Shown: positions 8,323 to 14,618, counted from the first letter of the stretch. The stretch is 14,618 bases of DNA from an uncultured Eubacteriales bacterium (GCA_934486615.1 CAKSQO010000016.1:1-14618), one strand, 5' to 3'. Notes: generated by a model not told the origin, from the sequence alone. Numbers and translations: made by a program.

Positions 8323-9975
8323 TCAGTACTTGATGACCTCGACGTAGGGCATAGTGACGGCGCGTCCGATCTCGACGTTGGTGATAGTGAGCTTGCCGCT
8401 GACGCTGCTCGGGCTGCACTTGGCGCTGATAACCGTCTCGCCGGACATCAGCACGCTGGCCTGACCCTTATTGTAGCGCAGGGTGAACGTGTCGGTCTCA
8501 ACGCTGTAGTGCTTCAGGTTGTAGCTGCCGATGAGCTGATCGCCGCAGTAAAGCTCGATTGCGGTCTTGCAGTCCTTAACGCGAACCTCAAGGTCGCCGA
8601 GCTTGGCCGAAACAAAGTTCCTGGTCATTCTGTCGCCCTCGGATCTGTAGAGGAAGTAGGTCATGCTGACGGCGAAGTTGTCGCCCGCGTTGACGTCGTC
8701 CTTGCTCTCAATCACATAAGCTCTGGTGCAGTTCTTCCAAGTAGTAATGAATCCGTCGCCGATAGCGTCGGTGCCTCCGGTCCATTTATCCTTGCTTGCG
8801 AAGGAGTCGGAGAATACCTTGGTGGCTTCCTTTTCGCCGCTGTCCTTAACGGTTACGGTGCAGGTCGCGGCCTTGCCGCCGTCGAGCGTCTTGGCGGTGA
8901 CGGTGCAGGTGCCTACGCCCTTAGCGGTGATGCGGCCGTAGTTGTCAACGGTAGCCACGCGGCTGTCGTCTGTCATATAGGTCACGTTCTTGATTGCGGC
9001 ATTGTCGGGCGAAACGGTCGGATTGAGCGTTACCGCCTGGTTAATGTTCGGGCTGACGGTCAGCTCGACCTTGGTCTTGTCAAGAGTGATGCCGGACGGA
9101 GAAACAGGCAGGGTGTAGCTGTTATCGGGGGTGTTCATCTTGAGCAGGACATCGGTCATAACATCGGCCATCATCGAAGCGACGGTGCGGTTGCCGCGCT
9201 CGTTAAAGTGTACCCAGTCGCCGTAGTCAAGGCCTTTGTCAAGGCTCTTGGTGTTCATCGGAACGAAGTAAGCCTTCTTGCCGCTCTTGGTGAGGGTCTC
9301 GCACAGATTCTTGACATGATTGTTGTATTCGGAGAAGCGCGCGTCGCCGCCCTTGTCGGGAGCAACGCCGGTCAGGAATACGACCGCATTCGGGTTTTTT
9401 ATAAAGATCTTGTTGACGAGCTTGTCATACTTGTCGTAAGCACCGGTGAGGTCATTCTGGTCATTGTAGCCGATCATCATAACGACAACGTCAAAGTCAC
9501 GGCCGAAGATGGTGCCGAAGTCGTTGAGCACGTCGTTGACGGTGCGTCCGCTCTTGCTGCCGTGCTTGCTGTAGCGCTCGGTCAGACGATAGTCGCGGGT
9601 GGTATCGAACGGACCGACAAACTCGAAGGTAACGCCCTTGGAGTAAAGCTGCTCAAAGAGCGGATAGCGCCAGCCGCTGAGGGCTGCCTGACCCTCGCAC
9701 AGAGAGTCGCCGACGGGAAGTATCTTCAAATTTTTCACCTTTTTGTTGTAAGAAGAGTCGCGGTAAGCGGCCTCGACAACGGCGGGCTTGGAGTCCGACG
9801 AGGTCGCGTCGCTGGATGTGCTGTCTTTGCTGCCCGCCTTGGACGACGAGGACGAAGCGGCCTTTGAGCTGCCTGCCTTTGACGAGCTTGCGGACTTGTC
9901 TTTATCGCACGCGACGAGGGCGAACGCCATGAGCGCCGCTATCGCCAGAGCGAGGATTCGTTTGAACATTTTCAT
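8323..9975 (-). CDS. SGNH/GDSL-hydrolase lipoprotein with bacterial Ig-like (Big_2) domain
   Basis: Protein of 550 residues from ATG at 9975; GAGGAG (9991-9996) lies about 14 bases upstream, rather far, but an upstream extension would precede a textbook lipoprotein signal and is unlikely. Residues 1-23 end in LVAC, so Cys23 is the lipidation site, followed by a Ser/Ala/Lys linker (about 24-65). The SGNH domain (about 83-280) shows VGDSL with nucleophile Ser91, Gly143 in KSGR, GYND with Asn171, and DWVH with Asp253 and His256, so all catalytic blocks are present. A Big_2-type domain follows (about 293-377; SRVATVDNYGRITAKGVGT is its hallmark), then a beta-rich C-terminal domain (about 385-550). 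Such enzymes remove acyl, often acetyl, groups from glycans. It converges on the polysaccharide operon, so a role on the same polymer is possible but unproven. Confidence 0.9.
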   Translation of the reverse strand: MKMFKRILALAIAALMAFALVACDKDKSASSSKAGSSKAASSSSSKAGSKDSTSSDATSSDSKPAVVEAAYRDSSYNKKVKNLKILPVGDSLCEGQAALSGWRYPLFEQLYSKGVTFEFVGPFDTTRDYRLTERYSKHGSKSGRTVNDVLNDFGTIFGRDFDVVVMMIGYNDQNDLTGAYDKYDKLVNKIFIKNPNAVVFLTGVAPDKGGDARFSEYNNHVKNLCETLTKSGKKAYFVPMNTKSLDKGLDYGDWVHFNERGNRTVASMMADVMTDVLLKMNTPDNSYTLPVSPSGITLDKTKVELTVSPNINQAVTLNPTVSPDNAAIKNVTYMTDDSRVATVDNYGRITAKGVGTCTVTAKTLDGGKAATCTVTVKDSGEKEATKVFSDSFASKDKWTGGTDAIGDGFITTWKNCTRAYVIESKDDVNAGDNFAVSMTYFLYRSEGDRMTRNFVSAKLGDLEVRVKDCKTAIELYCGDQLIGSYNLKHYSVETDTFTLRYNKGQASVLMSGETVISAKCSPSSVSGKLTITNVEIGRAVTMPYVEVIKY

Positions 9976-10018
9976 GATTAAATATGTAGCCTCCTCACAA
10001 ATGTGATTATGATTTAAT

Positions 10019-10047
10019 ATTGTATCACCGATTATGAACAATTGCAA
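10019..10047 (-). promoter_or_regulatory. Sigma-A-type promoter of the SGNH-hydrolase gene
   Basis: On the minus strand TTGCAA (10047-10042) and TACAAT (10024-10019) are 17 bases apart in an AT-rich stretch 44 bases upstream of the start codon. Matches to consensus are 4/6 and 5/6. Confidence 0.6.
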
Positions 10048-10080
10048 CAAAAAGTTTAACAAAACTGCCCGAAAACGCAT

Positions 10081-10494
10081 TTCTTTATCATTTGCTCGTC
10101 ACAATTTGTTCATTTTGTCCTGCGTAATATCGTGAGCGGAAAAATGCGCCGACTTTGCCGCCTGAGCCGTGACAGCCCGTCGACTGCCGTACTGACGGCA
10201 GGCTATCACCGACGGCAGTGAGGAGCGGTTGAAAGCGCTGCGCTCCGAGGATATGTCCGCCTCCGTCGGCGAAGCCTGCCTCTGCGTGCGCCCGCGGCAA
10301 AAGCAAGAACAAACGGCCGCGGTAGGTCTGCTGACAAGGCCGGTAAAGACAAGCAGCAGAAGAAAAGGCCTCCTGCGGTAGGGTCAAAGCACCTGCCGCA
10401 GGAGGCTGTTTTTTACGATTGCACAAATTATCTTATCAGGCTTTGTTGATCCGGAGCCTGCATCCGAGCTTATTTAACCGATGCGCCCGACTTA
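10081..10494. other. Intergenic region with hairpins and lysine-rich frame fragments, no convincing gene
   Basis: No intact gene is supported. On the plus strand three short frames look protein-like: SEERLKALRSEDM (about 10216-10254), RGKSKNKRPR then stop (about 10291-10323), and SADKAGKDKQQKKRP (about 10328-10372). They lie in different phases, as in a decayed gene. Several hairpins are also possible: CTGCCGT/ACGGCAG near 10180-10203, CCGACGG/CCGTCGG enclosing GGAGCG/CGCTCC near 10209-10270, and CCGCGGC/GCCGCGG near 10290-10320. The region ends at a plus-strand terminator. It could be a gene remnant or a small RNA. Confidence 0.4.
10368..10414 (+). terminator. Rho-independent terminator facing plus strand
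   Basis: A perfect 11-bp stem (GCCTCCTGCGG 10368-10378 with CCGCAGGAGGC 10396-10406) and a 17-base loop are followed by TGTTTTTT (10407-10414). No plus-strand gene precedes it in the window, which suggests a lost gene or an RNA upstream. Confidence 0.7.
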
Positions 10495-10905
10495 TTATGC
10501 GCCGATAATGCGCTCCTCAAGCGCGTTGATCTCACGGTCGAGGGTGTAAACGCGGGCCTCGTTCGACGAAAGCTCCCTGAACAGCTGATTGTAGATAGCC
10601 TTGAGCTTCTCACTGCGGTTGGCCTCTATCAGCGTGGACACAACGGCAACGGCAGTCGGCACGCCGACGGTAGCCCACATAAGCACGGGCGGAGCGCCGG
10701 AAATAAGCAGGTCGATCGCCAGCGTTGCGGCAATGGCGACAACGGCGGCAATTATGATGACCGGAGCAACGCGGCCTGTCCTGAATTTAGCCTGCTCGGC
10801 GACGGATTCGACATAAACGGAATTTTCGCGGATATTGTCTTTAAGTTCATCGCGCTCGGCTATGAGCTTATCCTGCTGTTCTTTGTAGTTGGAAATATCG
10901 GCCAT
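10495..10905 (-). CDS. Small membrane protein with two helices and coiled-coil ends, unknown function
   Basis: Protein of 136 residues. ATG 10905 is chosen because AGGAG (10913-10917) lies 7 bases before it; an in-frame ATG further upstream lacks this. Residues about 5-43 and 103-134 are charged, heptad-like coiled coils (EQQDKLIAERDELKDNI; LDREINALEERI). Between them are two hydrophobic segments (about 46-68 and 72-92), giving a membrane hairpin with both ends on the same side, probably cytoplasmic given the charges. I do not recognise a named family. Both neighbours are on the same strand but spaced far enough apart for independent transcription. There is no clear terminator downstream. Confidence 0.75.
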   Translation of the reverse strand: MADISNYKEQQDKLIAERDELKDNIRENSVYVESVAEQAKFRTGRVAPVIIIAAVVAIAATLAIDLLISGAPPVLMWATVGVPTAVAVVSTLIEANRSEKLKAIYNQLFRELSSNEARVYTLDREINALEERIIGA

Positions 10906-10912
10906 TTTGATT

Positions 10913-10917
10913 CTCCT
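10913..10917 (-). promoter_or_regulatory. Ribosome binding site that fixes the small membrane protein start
   Basis: AGGAG on the minus strand with a 7-base spacer to ATG 10905. It excludes the alternative starts 5 to 15 codons upstream. Confidence 0.7.
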
Positions 10918-11000
10918 GTTCATCGGCGCCTGCATAAGCGCGTCAATATCGTTTATATAACTGATTTTAACACAAAACGCAGATATTTCAAGTATTTATT

Positions 11001-11909
11001 TTATGAAAAACAGCTGACTATCTGCTTGCGGCAGCTTTCGGGGGAATATTGCCAGCGGTCGATGCGGTCGCCCGTGAAGAAATATTCGATGGGCGGCGTT
11101 TTGTAGTCGGCGTCGAACGAGTCGATGATTATCAGCTTTATTTTCATCTTTTCGGGGATTATCGACTTGATGTAAACGCTCGCCTGCTGCCCCGGCTCGA
11201 CACCGTCCTTCAGCTCGGCCAGCCCTGCCAGATTGGGCGTCAGCTCCACAAAAATGCCGTAGTCCTCAACCGTGCGTATCACGCCCGAGACAGTCTGACC
11301 CTGCATAAAGCGGTCGGCGTTTTGCTGCCATGTTCCGAGCAGCTCGCGGTGCGAAAGCGAGATGCGACCGTTCTCGTCGATCGACTGCACCACGGCGTAG
11401 ATGTCGTCGCCCGTCGAGAAGCGGTCGGACGGGTGCGAGATGCGCGACACGCTTATCGCGTCGATGGGCATCAGCGCGACTATCCCGCAGCCGATGTCGC
11501 AAAACGCACCGAAGCTCTCAAGGTGCGTCACCTTCGCCTCGACTATGTCGCCCGGGCGCAGTGCAGAGATGTACTCGCTCGCACAGCGCTGCTGCGCCTC
11601 GCGCCGTGACAGCACCGCCAGCGGCTTGCCGTGCTGCTGCTCAATCCGCTCGACGGTGAAGCACACGGGCTTGTTTACGCGCGAGATGAGCGCTATGTCG
11701 CGCACCTGTCCCTCACGTATGCCGATGGCACCCTCCTCGCGCGGAATGACCCCGCGAATGCCGCCTAAGTCGACGATCAGGTTGTGCTCGCTGTCGCACA
11801 TCACCGCTTTCGCCTCAAGAATGCGCTGCTTGTCGTAAGCGTCGGTCAGCACGCTCATCGTGATGGGCCTGCTTTCGGGGAAGCGGCCCTCAGGCTTGAA
11901 ATTTATCAT
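11001..11909 (-). CDS. S1 RNA-binding domain protein (three OB-type repeats)
   Basis: Protein of 302 residues. The ribosome site AAGGAAAGG precedes ATG 11909 by about 6 bases. Residues about 30-102 form a divergent first S1-like module (LIVDLGGIRGVIPREEG, 44-60). Residues 118-190 are a classical S1 domain (GDIVEAKVTHLESFGAFCDI then ISLSHREL), and 203-260 a third (GQTVSGVIRTVEDYGIFVEL). The last 40 residues are unique. S1 domains bind single-stranded RNA; ribosomal protein S1 and its short relatives act in translation. Firmicutes carry several such short S1 proteins, so this may be the S1 homolog or a paralog. Calling it rpsA is not justified, because the protein is shorter than the usual four- to six-domain S1 and lacks its context. 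It is probably cytoplasmic and seems to be a single-gene unit. Confidence 0.88.
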   Translation of the reverse strand: MINFKPEGRFPESRPITMSVLTDAYDKQRILEAKAVMCDSEHNLIVDLGGIRGVIPREEGAIGIREGQVRDIALISRVNKPVCFTVERIEQQHGKPLAVLSRREAQQRCASEYISALRPGDIVEAKVTHLESFGAFCDIGCGIVALMPIDAISVSRISHPSDRFSTGDDIYAVVQSIDENGRISLSHRELLGTWQQNADRFMQGQTVSGVIRTVEDYGIFVELTPNLAGLAELKDGVEPGQQASVYIKSIIPEKMKIKLIIIDSFDADYKTPPIEYFFTGDRIDRWQYSPESCRKQIVSCFS

Positions 11910-12046
11910 AATTTACCTTTCCTTCCTCGCCGCTTAAAGCGCCCCTGAAAGGCGGGCGGCAGCTTTTATTTTTGCGGTCAGCTGCGGTCGCGCGGGAGAC
12001 TGAAGGCAATCCGTTCTCCGCCTTGCCGCAGATGCGCTTGTTAAAC

Positions 12047-12075
12047 TTGTATGAAAGACCTTTGACAACTATGAT
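12047..12075 (+). promoter_or_regulatory. Candidate promoter of the DUF4830-like gene
   Basis: TTGTAT (12047-12052) and TATGAT (12070-12075) are 17 bases apart. The -10 element matches consensus 5/6 and the -35 only 3/6. A nearby TTGACA (12062-12067) has no well-placed -10 partner. Confidence 0.4.
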
Positions 12076-12131
12076 AGCTTCTTCACCGTGATAATGCTGT
12101 CGAAATCAGTTGCCGTTACGGTAAATTGTTT

Positions 12132-12155
12132 TGCCGCTTTTAAAACGGCATTTTT
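12132..12155 (+). terminator. Terminator-like hairpin in the leader of the DUF4830-like gene
   Basis: TGCCG (12132-12136) pairs with CGGCA (12146-12150), extendable by TTTT/AAAA with one bulged C, and is followed by TTTTT (12151-12155). The 3' arm ACGGCA can instead pair with TGCCGT at 12111-12116, so two exclusive structures are possible upstream of the gene, 45 bases before its start. Confidence 0.4.
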
Positions 12156-12199
12156 GTGTGTATCGATGAATAGAGCTTGACTGAAAGGAGGGAGGGGAA

Positions 12200-12637
12200 A
12201 TGTACATTTCGCTAAGGCTTACGCCTGCGCGGCTGCTTATGCTCGTTACGGCCGTACTGTGCGCGGTGCTGATATGCGATGCGGCGGCAACCCTCAAAGC
12301 GGCCGACAGCCGCATAACGCTTGCAAGCGATTTCGAGCGCGCCGCCTATCTCGAAAGCCTCGGCTGCCCCGTTGAAAGCGAGCCTGCCTCGGTCAGGCAG
12401 CTGACCATATCGTCCTCACCGGACGAAACGATGAACGCCTATCTCTCGGTGCTCGAAAAGCAGGGCTACCTTCCGCGCCGCTTCGAGGGCAGAAAGCTCA
12501 CGCTCTACACCTATCGCGAGCTGAACTCCGCCTCGGGCTATGCGCGGCTGCTGATGTGCGCAGACGAGCTGGTCGGTGCCGACAGGTACGTCCTCTCGGG
12601 CGCGGACGTGAGCCTGCCTGTAAGGCAAGTTGACTAA
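12200..12637 (+). CDS. DUF4830-like membrane-anchored or secreted protein
   Basis: Protein of 145 residues with an excellent ribosome site, AAAGGAGG (12184-12191), 8 bases before ATG. Residues about 11-32 are hydrophobic (LLMLVTAVLCAVLICDAAA), serving as an N-terminal anchor or signal, so the rest is probably extracellular. The body has YLESLGCPVES (50-60), an Ile-containing strand, a YLSVLEKQGY helix, then GRKLTLYTY and a final G-A-D-V segment. This order resembles DUF4830 (clostridial proteins with a YL.SLGW.V motif and a QGfdL..Y.GK..r.YtY segment); the match is from memory of the family pattern and is not certain. The biochemical role of the family is unknown. It stands between an S1 gene on the opposite strand and a sugar-transport ATPase that has its own promoter. 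Confidence 0.75.
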   Translation: MYISLRLTPARLLMLVTAVLCAVLICDAAATLKAADSRITLASDFERAAYLESLGCPVESEPASVRQLTISSSPDETMNAYLSVLEKQGYLPRRFEGRKLTLYTYRELNSASGYARLLMCADELVGADRYVLSGADVSLPVRQVD

Positions 12638-12799
12638 GGCTGTTTTTTTGAAAACAGTGCCGAAATTTACATTGATTTCACATTAAATAAGGGGGCTTTT
12701 TGGGCAAGGTGCTTAAAAAGCCAAATACTGTTCGTGAAAATAAATAAAGACGGCCGTGAAAGTTTGGCTACAAAAAGAATAGTAATTTCCGATAGGCTT

Positions 12800-12808
12800 T
12801 GCTATAAT
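12800..12808 (+). promoter_or_regulatory. Extended -10 promoter of the MsmK-type ATPase gene
   Basis: TGCTATAAT is a perfect extended -10 element (TGnTATAAT). The -35 position (about TAGTAA) is poor, as is common for extended -10 promoters. The start codon lies 61 bases downstream. Confidence 0.75.
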
Positions 12809-12822
12809 ATGCAGGTAAATCG

Positions 12823-12848
12823 AGCAGCGGCCTGCGCTGCTGCTTTTT
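12823..12848 (+). terminator. Terminator-like hairpin in the ATPase leader
   Basis: AGCAGCG (12823-12829) and CGCTGCT (12835-12841) form a 7-bp stem with a 5-base loop, then GC and TTTTT (12844-12848). It lies between the -10 element and the ribosome site, so it could attenuate transcription or shield the 5' end of the mRNA. Confidence 0.5.
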
Positions 12849-12869
12849 ATTAAACAGGAGGTTCATTCA

Positions 12870-14030
12870 ATGGCAAGCTTGACTTTGAAAAATATTTACA
12901 AGAAGTATGCCGGCAACGTTGTCGCCGTCAGCGACTTCTGCCTTGATATTCGGGATAAGGAATTTATCATTCTGGTCGGGCCGTCCGGCTGCGGTAAGTC
13001 CACCACCCTGCGTATGATCGCCGGTCTGGAGGAGATTTCCGACGGCGAGCTTTATATCGGCGACCGTCTGGTGAACGACGTCGCTCCTAAGGATCGCGAC
13101 ATCGCGATGGTTTTCCAGAACTACGCTCTTTATCCGCATATGACCGTTTTCGAGAATATGGCTTTCGGACTTAAGCTCCGCAAGACCCCGAAGGACGAGA
13201 TAAAGCGCCGCGTTGAAGAGGCTGCGCGTATCCTCGACATCGAGCACCTGCTCGACCGCAAGCCGAAGGCTCTGTCCGGCGGTCAGCGTCAGCGTGTCGC
13301 CCTCGGCCGTGCAATCGTCCGCGAGCCTAAGGTCTTCCTTCTTGACGAGCCGCTTTCCAACCTTGACGCCAAGCTGCGCGCACAGATGCGCACGGAGCTG
13401 AGCAAGCTGCATAAGAGAATCGGCACCACCTTCATCTACGTTACGCACGACCAGACCGAGGCTATGACCATGGGCGACCGTATCGTTGTTATGAAGGACG
13501 GCTTCATTCAGCAGGTCGACACTCCGGCGAAACTGTATGACAGGCCCGCCAACAAGTTCGTTGCAGGCTTCATCGGCTCTCCGCAGATGAACTTCATCGA
13601 GGGTATCCTTATTAAAGAGGGCGACAAGTATTACTTCGAGTTCGGCTCCGAGGATACCAAGACCCGCAAGGGCGTTAAGTACAAGATCCTCCTGCCCGAT
13701 GAGAAGAACTCGCGCGGCAAGCTTGACGAGTATATCTATGACGAGATCGACAATCCGAAGCACGTCATCATGGGTATCCGTCCCGAGCACGTCTCCGACA
13801 ACGACGCTTTTGTCGCTGCGCACCCCGAGGCTGCCGTCAAGGCTCACGTCGACGTTACCGAGATGATGGGCGCAGAGACCTACCTCTACATGACCAGCGA
13901 GGGCAATATGATCAACGCACGCGTCGAGCCTAAGACTCTGACCCGCGGCGGAGACGACATCACCATCGCGTTCGAGACCGAGTTCATCCACCTCTTCGAC
14001 GCCGAGACCGAAAAGACCATCGTAAACTGA
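12870..14030 (+). CDS. msmK: MsmK/UgpC/MalK-type ABC transporter ATPase for sugar uptake
   Basis: Protein of 386 residues, the usual length of the family, with AGGAGG (12856-12861) 8 bases before ATG. The N-terminal ATPase domain has Walker A GPSGCGKST (37-45), Q-loop Gln83 (VFQNYALYPH), signature LSGGQ (135-139), Walker B VFLLDE (155-160), D-loop SNLD (163-166) and H-loop His193 (THDQTEAM). From about 235 to the end is the MalK-type regulatory OB/TOBE region (GIRPEHV, 302-308). It hydrolyses ATP to power CUT1-type carbohydrate importers. No permease or binding-protein genes flank it; in Gram-positive bacteria such lone MsmX/MsmK ATPases commonly serve several sugar transporters. The codons look more biased than those of its neighbours, suggesting strong expression. 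The symbol reflects the family; UgpC, MalK and MsmX are alternative labels. Confidence 0.95.
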   Translation: MASLTLKNIYKKYAGNVVAVSDFCLDIRDKEFIILVGPSGCGKSTTLRMIAGLEEISDGELYIGDRLVNDVAPKDRDIAMVFQNYALYPHMTVFENMAFGLKLRKTPKDEIKRRVEEAARILDIEHLLDRKPKALSGGQRQRVALGRAIVREPKVFLLDEPLSNLDAKLRAQMRTELSKLHKRIGTTFIYVTHDQTEAMTMGDRIVVMKDGFIQQVDTPAKLYDRPANKFVAGFIGSPQMNFIEGILIKEGDKYYFEFGSEDTKTRKGVKYKILLPDEKNSRGKLDEYIYDEIDNPKHVIMGIRPEHVSDNDAFVAAHPEAAVKAHVDVTEMMGAETYLYMTSEGNMINARVEPKTLTRGGDDITIAFETEFIHLFDAETEKTIVN

Positions 14031-14070
14031 TTTTTTCGGTTGGCGCTTCAGGTAAAAATGTAAAAGAGTT

Positions 14071-14120
14071 GCCCTTGGGGCGCCCTTCGTAAGGAAGAGG
14101 TGTCCCAAGCGGCGGCTTTT
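14071..14120 (+). terminator. Probable terminator after the ATPase gene
   Basis: GCCCTTGGG (14071-14079) pairs with CCCAAG-C-GGC (14104-14113) with one bulge, with an inner CCTT/AAGG helix. TTTT follows at 14117-14120. The stem is imperfect and the T tract short. Confidence 0.5.
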
Positions 14121-14146
14121 GTAATTTAAAATAAGTATTGGATTTT

Positions 14147-14176
14147 AACGGTGTAGCGTTTGCTATGCCGTTTTTT
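14147..14176 (+). terminator. Second, stronger terminator near the element boundary
   Basis: An 11-bp stem (14147-14157 with 14162-14172, two G-U pairs) with a GTTT loop is followed by TTTT; the whole T run covers 14171-14176. It could end transcription of the ATPase gene, or belong to the mobile element and insulate it. Confidence 0.65.
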
Positions 14177-14424
14177 GTTTGCGTTTTGACAGGTGGTGTT
14201 GAAACGCATTTTCCATTTCTTCGGGGTCGAGTTTGTCAAGATACTTTTTGTGGATTTTCTAAATTAAACGATTTGTCCGTAAAGAAATCGCCCAAAACCT
14301 CGTGCTTGCAGATGTCTTGAAACACCGTATTCAAAGGCTTTTTGGCACTTTCAGACTGCTTTACATTTACGATGAATGTTGTCTTTCCAATGCGTTGTGA
14401 ATAAGAATGTTTCTGTTCTTTCAT
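14163..14424 (-). pseudogene. tnpW: TnpW-family mobile-element protein, apparently shortened by a one-base slip
   Basis: From ATG 14424 the intact frame encodes 62 residues and stops at 14236. The N-terminus, with EQKHSYSQRIGKTTF and a hydrophobic VNV segment, matches the short TnpW proteins of Firmicutes mobilizable transposons, whose role is not well defined. GAGG precedes the start by about 10 bases. Just before the stop the gene crosses a five-A run (T5 at 14245-14249 on plus). In the next phase the reading continues as KYLDKLDPEEMENAFQHH to a stop at 14163-14165. Removing one A would give a smooth 86-residue protein. So this is a frameshifted gene, a gene using slippage, or a sequencing slip, unless the short form is normal. 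If the short form is real, the CDS is 14236-14424. Confidence 0.65.
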
Positions 14425-14456
14425 ATAGTCCGTTCCTCTCTTTCATAAAATTTTGA

Positions 14457-14488
14457 TTGATGGGTATTCACATTAGAACACCCATCAA
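14457..14488 (-). repeat. Inverted repeat between two mobile-element genes
   Basis: TTGATGGGTATTC (14457-14469) pairs with GAACACCCATCAA (14476-14488) with one wobble, leaving a 6-base loop. On the minus strand it lies after the partial gene and upstream of tnpW. AT-rich bases follow, so it may act as a terminator or an mRNA processing or stability hairpin. Confidence 0.6.
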
Positions 14489-14543
14489 CCGCAGATTTTC
14501 AATATATCAACAAGTCATTAAGTCGTGAGTATAATGGAAAAGG

Positions 14544-14618
14544 TTATCTTTCCATACCACGCTTGTTTCTTCGAGCCTTGATACGCTCCTGTCGTTCTTT
14601 TTCCCTTGCTTCTTTTTC
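14544..14618 (-). CDS. 3' end of a mobile-element gene, probably mobilization relaxase (partial)
   Basis: Twenty-four codons and a TAA stop (14544-14546) run off the window edge. The peptide is very basic and charged (EKERQERIKARRNKRGMER), as in the C-terminal tails of MobA/MobL-type relaxases. These genes often precede tnpW in Firmicutes mobilizable elements. The family call rests on this tail and on the position just upstream of tnpW, and is tentative. The catalytic region is outside the window. Confidence 0.45.
   Translation of the reverse strand, partial: EKEAREKERQERIKARRNKRGMER

Larger units (their letters stand above)
11910..12199. other. Divergent intergenic region with structured leader
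   Basis: It separates the minus-strand S1 gene from the plus-strand DUF4830-like gene. A two-part inverted repeat spans 11982-12031 (CTGCGG/CCGCAG outside, GCGGGAGA/TCTCCGC inside). A candidate plus-strand promoter and terminator-like hairpin follow and are listed separately. No reading frame is credible. Confidence 0.5.

Noticed and set aside
7854..8347. Short plus-strand frames of 74 to 102 codons between the convergent genes
   Set aside because: They run through both terminators, have no ribosome sites and no recognisable motif.
8509..9867. 452-codon plus-strand open frame opposite the SGNH gene
   Set aside because: It lies wholly within the antisense of a gene with complete SGNH blocks; composition is repetitive Val/Ala/Gly and no ribosome site is seen.
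10230..10243. TGAAAGCGCT resembling half of a catabolite-repression (cre) site
   Set aside because: The second half does not match the consensus and no promoter or gene start is nearby.
10088..10426. 112-codon minus-strand open frame in the intergenic region
   Set aside because: Its N-terminal part is the plus-strand terminator hairpin, there is no ribosome site, and the composition does not look like a folded protein.
12640..12657. Hairpin CTGTTTT/AAAACAG right after the DUF4830-like gene
   Set aside because: The stem is AT-rich and no T tract follows, so I do not call it a terminator.
12694..12722. GGCTTTTT/AAAAAGCC inverted repeat upstream of the ATPase promoter
   Set aside because: Weak AT stem, no T tract, and no clear link to an operator; listed only as noticed.
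12867..14108. 413-codon minus-strand open frame opposite the ATPase gene
   Set aside because: It mirrors the well-supported ATPase gene with all ABC motifs; it has no ribosome site and is an artefact of GC-rich codons.
14138..14320. 60-codon plus-strand frame in the AT-rich end
   Set aside because: It overlaps a terminator and is antisense to tnpW, which has a recognisable N-terminus and ribosome site.

Overview
The window looks like chromosomal DNA of a Gram-positive gut-type Clostridium relative (class Clostridia, probably Oscillospirales/Ruminococcaceae). This is inferred from strong AGGAGG ribosome sites, high-GC coding DNA with GC-rich third positions, lipoprotein signals, a DUF4830-like protein and a TnpW-type mobile-element gene. 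I see no rRNA or tRNA genes and no CRISPR array.

Positions 1-7816 are one plus-strand operon, probably for making and trimming a cell-surface polysaccharide. It holds the C-terminal part of a carbohydrate-active protein that enters from the left edge, a membrane-anchored HEAT-repeat protein, a processive-type family 2 glycosyltransferase, and two full-length paralogous proteins with a glycosidase-like TIM barrel and a CBM9-like beta domain. One of these two is membrane-anchored and the other is a lipoprotein. The left-edge fragment shares their C-terminal region. Adjacent genes are 3 to 39 bases apart or overlap by ATGA, and the operon ends at a strong terminator (7882-7912). The combination suggests a synthase-type exopolysaccharide machine in which the HEAT protein may be a cytoplasmic scaffold and the barrel proteins act on the exported glycan. 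That reading is inference.

Positions 8253-11909 hold three minus-strand genes: an SGNH-hydrolase lipoprotein with a bacterial Ig-like domain, a small two-helix membrane protein with coiled-coil ends, and a protein with S1 RNA-binding domains. Between the first two lies about 400 bases with no convincing gene but with several hairpins, lysine-rich reading-frame fragments and a plus-strand terminator.

Positions 12047-14176 return to the plus strand: a DUF4830-like exported or anchored protein behind a structured leader, then a single-gene MsmK/UgpC/MalK-type sugar-transport ATPase with an extended -10 promoter and a terminator-like hairpin in its leader.

From about 14121 the composition turns AT-rich. 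The last 500 bases carry a minus-strand TnpW gene, apparently cut short by a single-base slip, and the last 24 codons of another gene, probably a mobilization relaxase. This is the edge of a mobilizable element.
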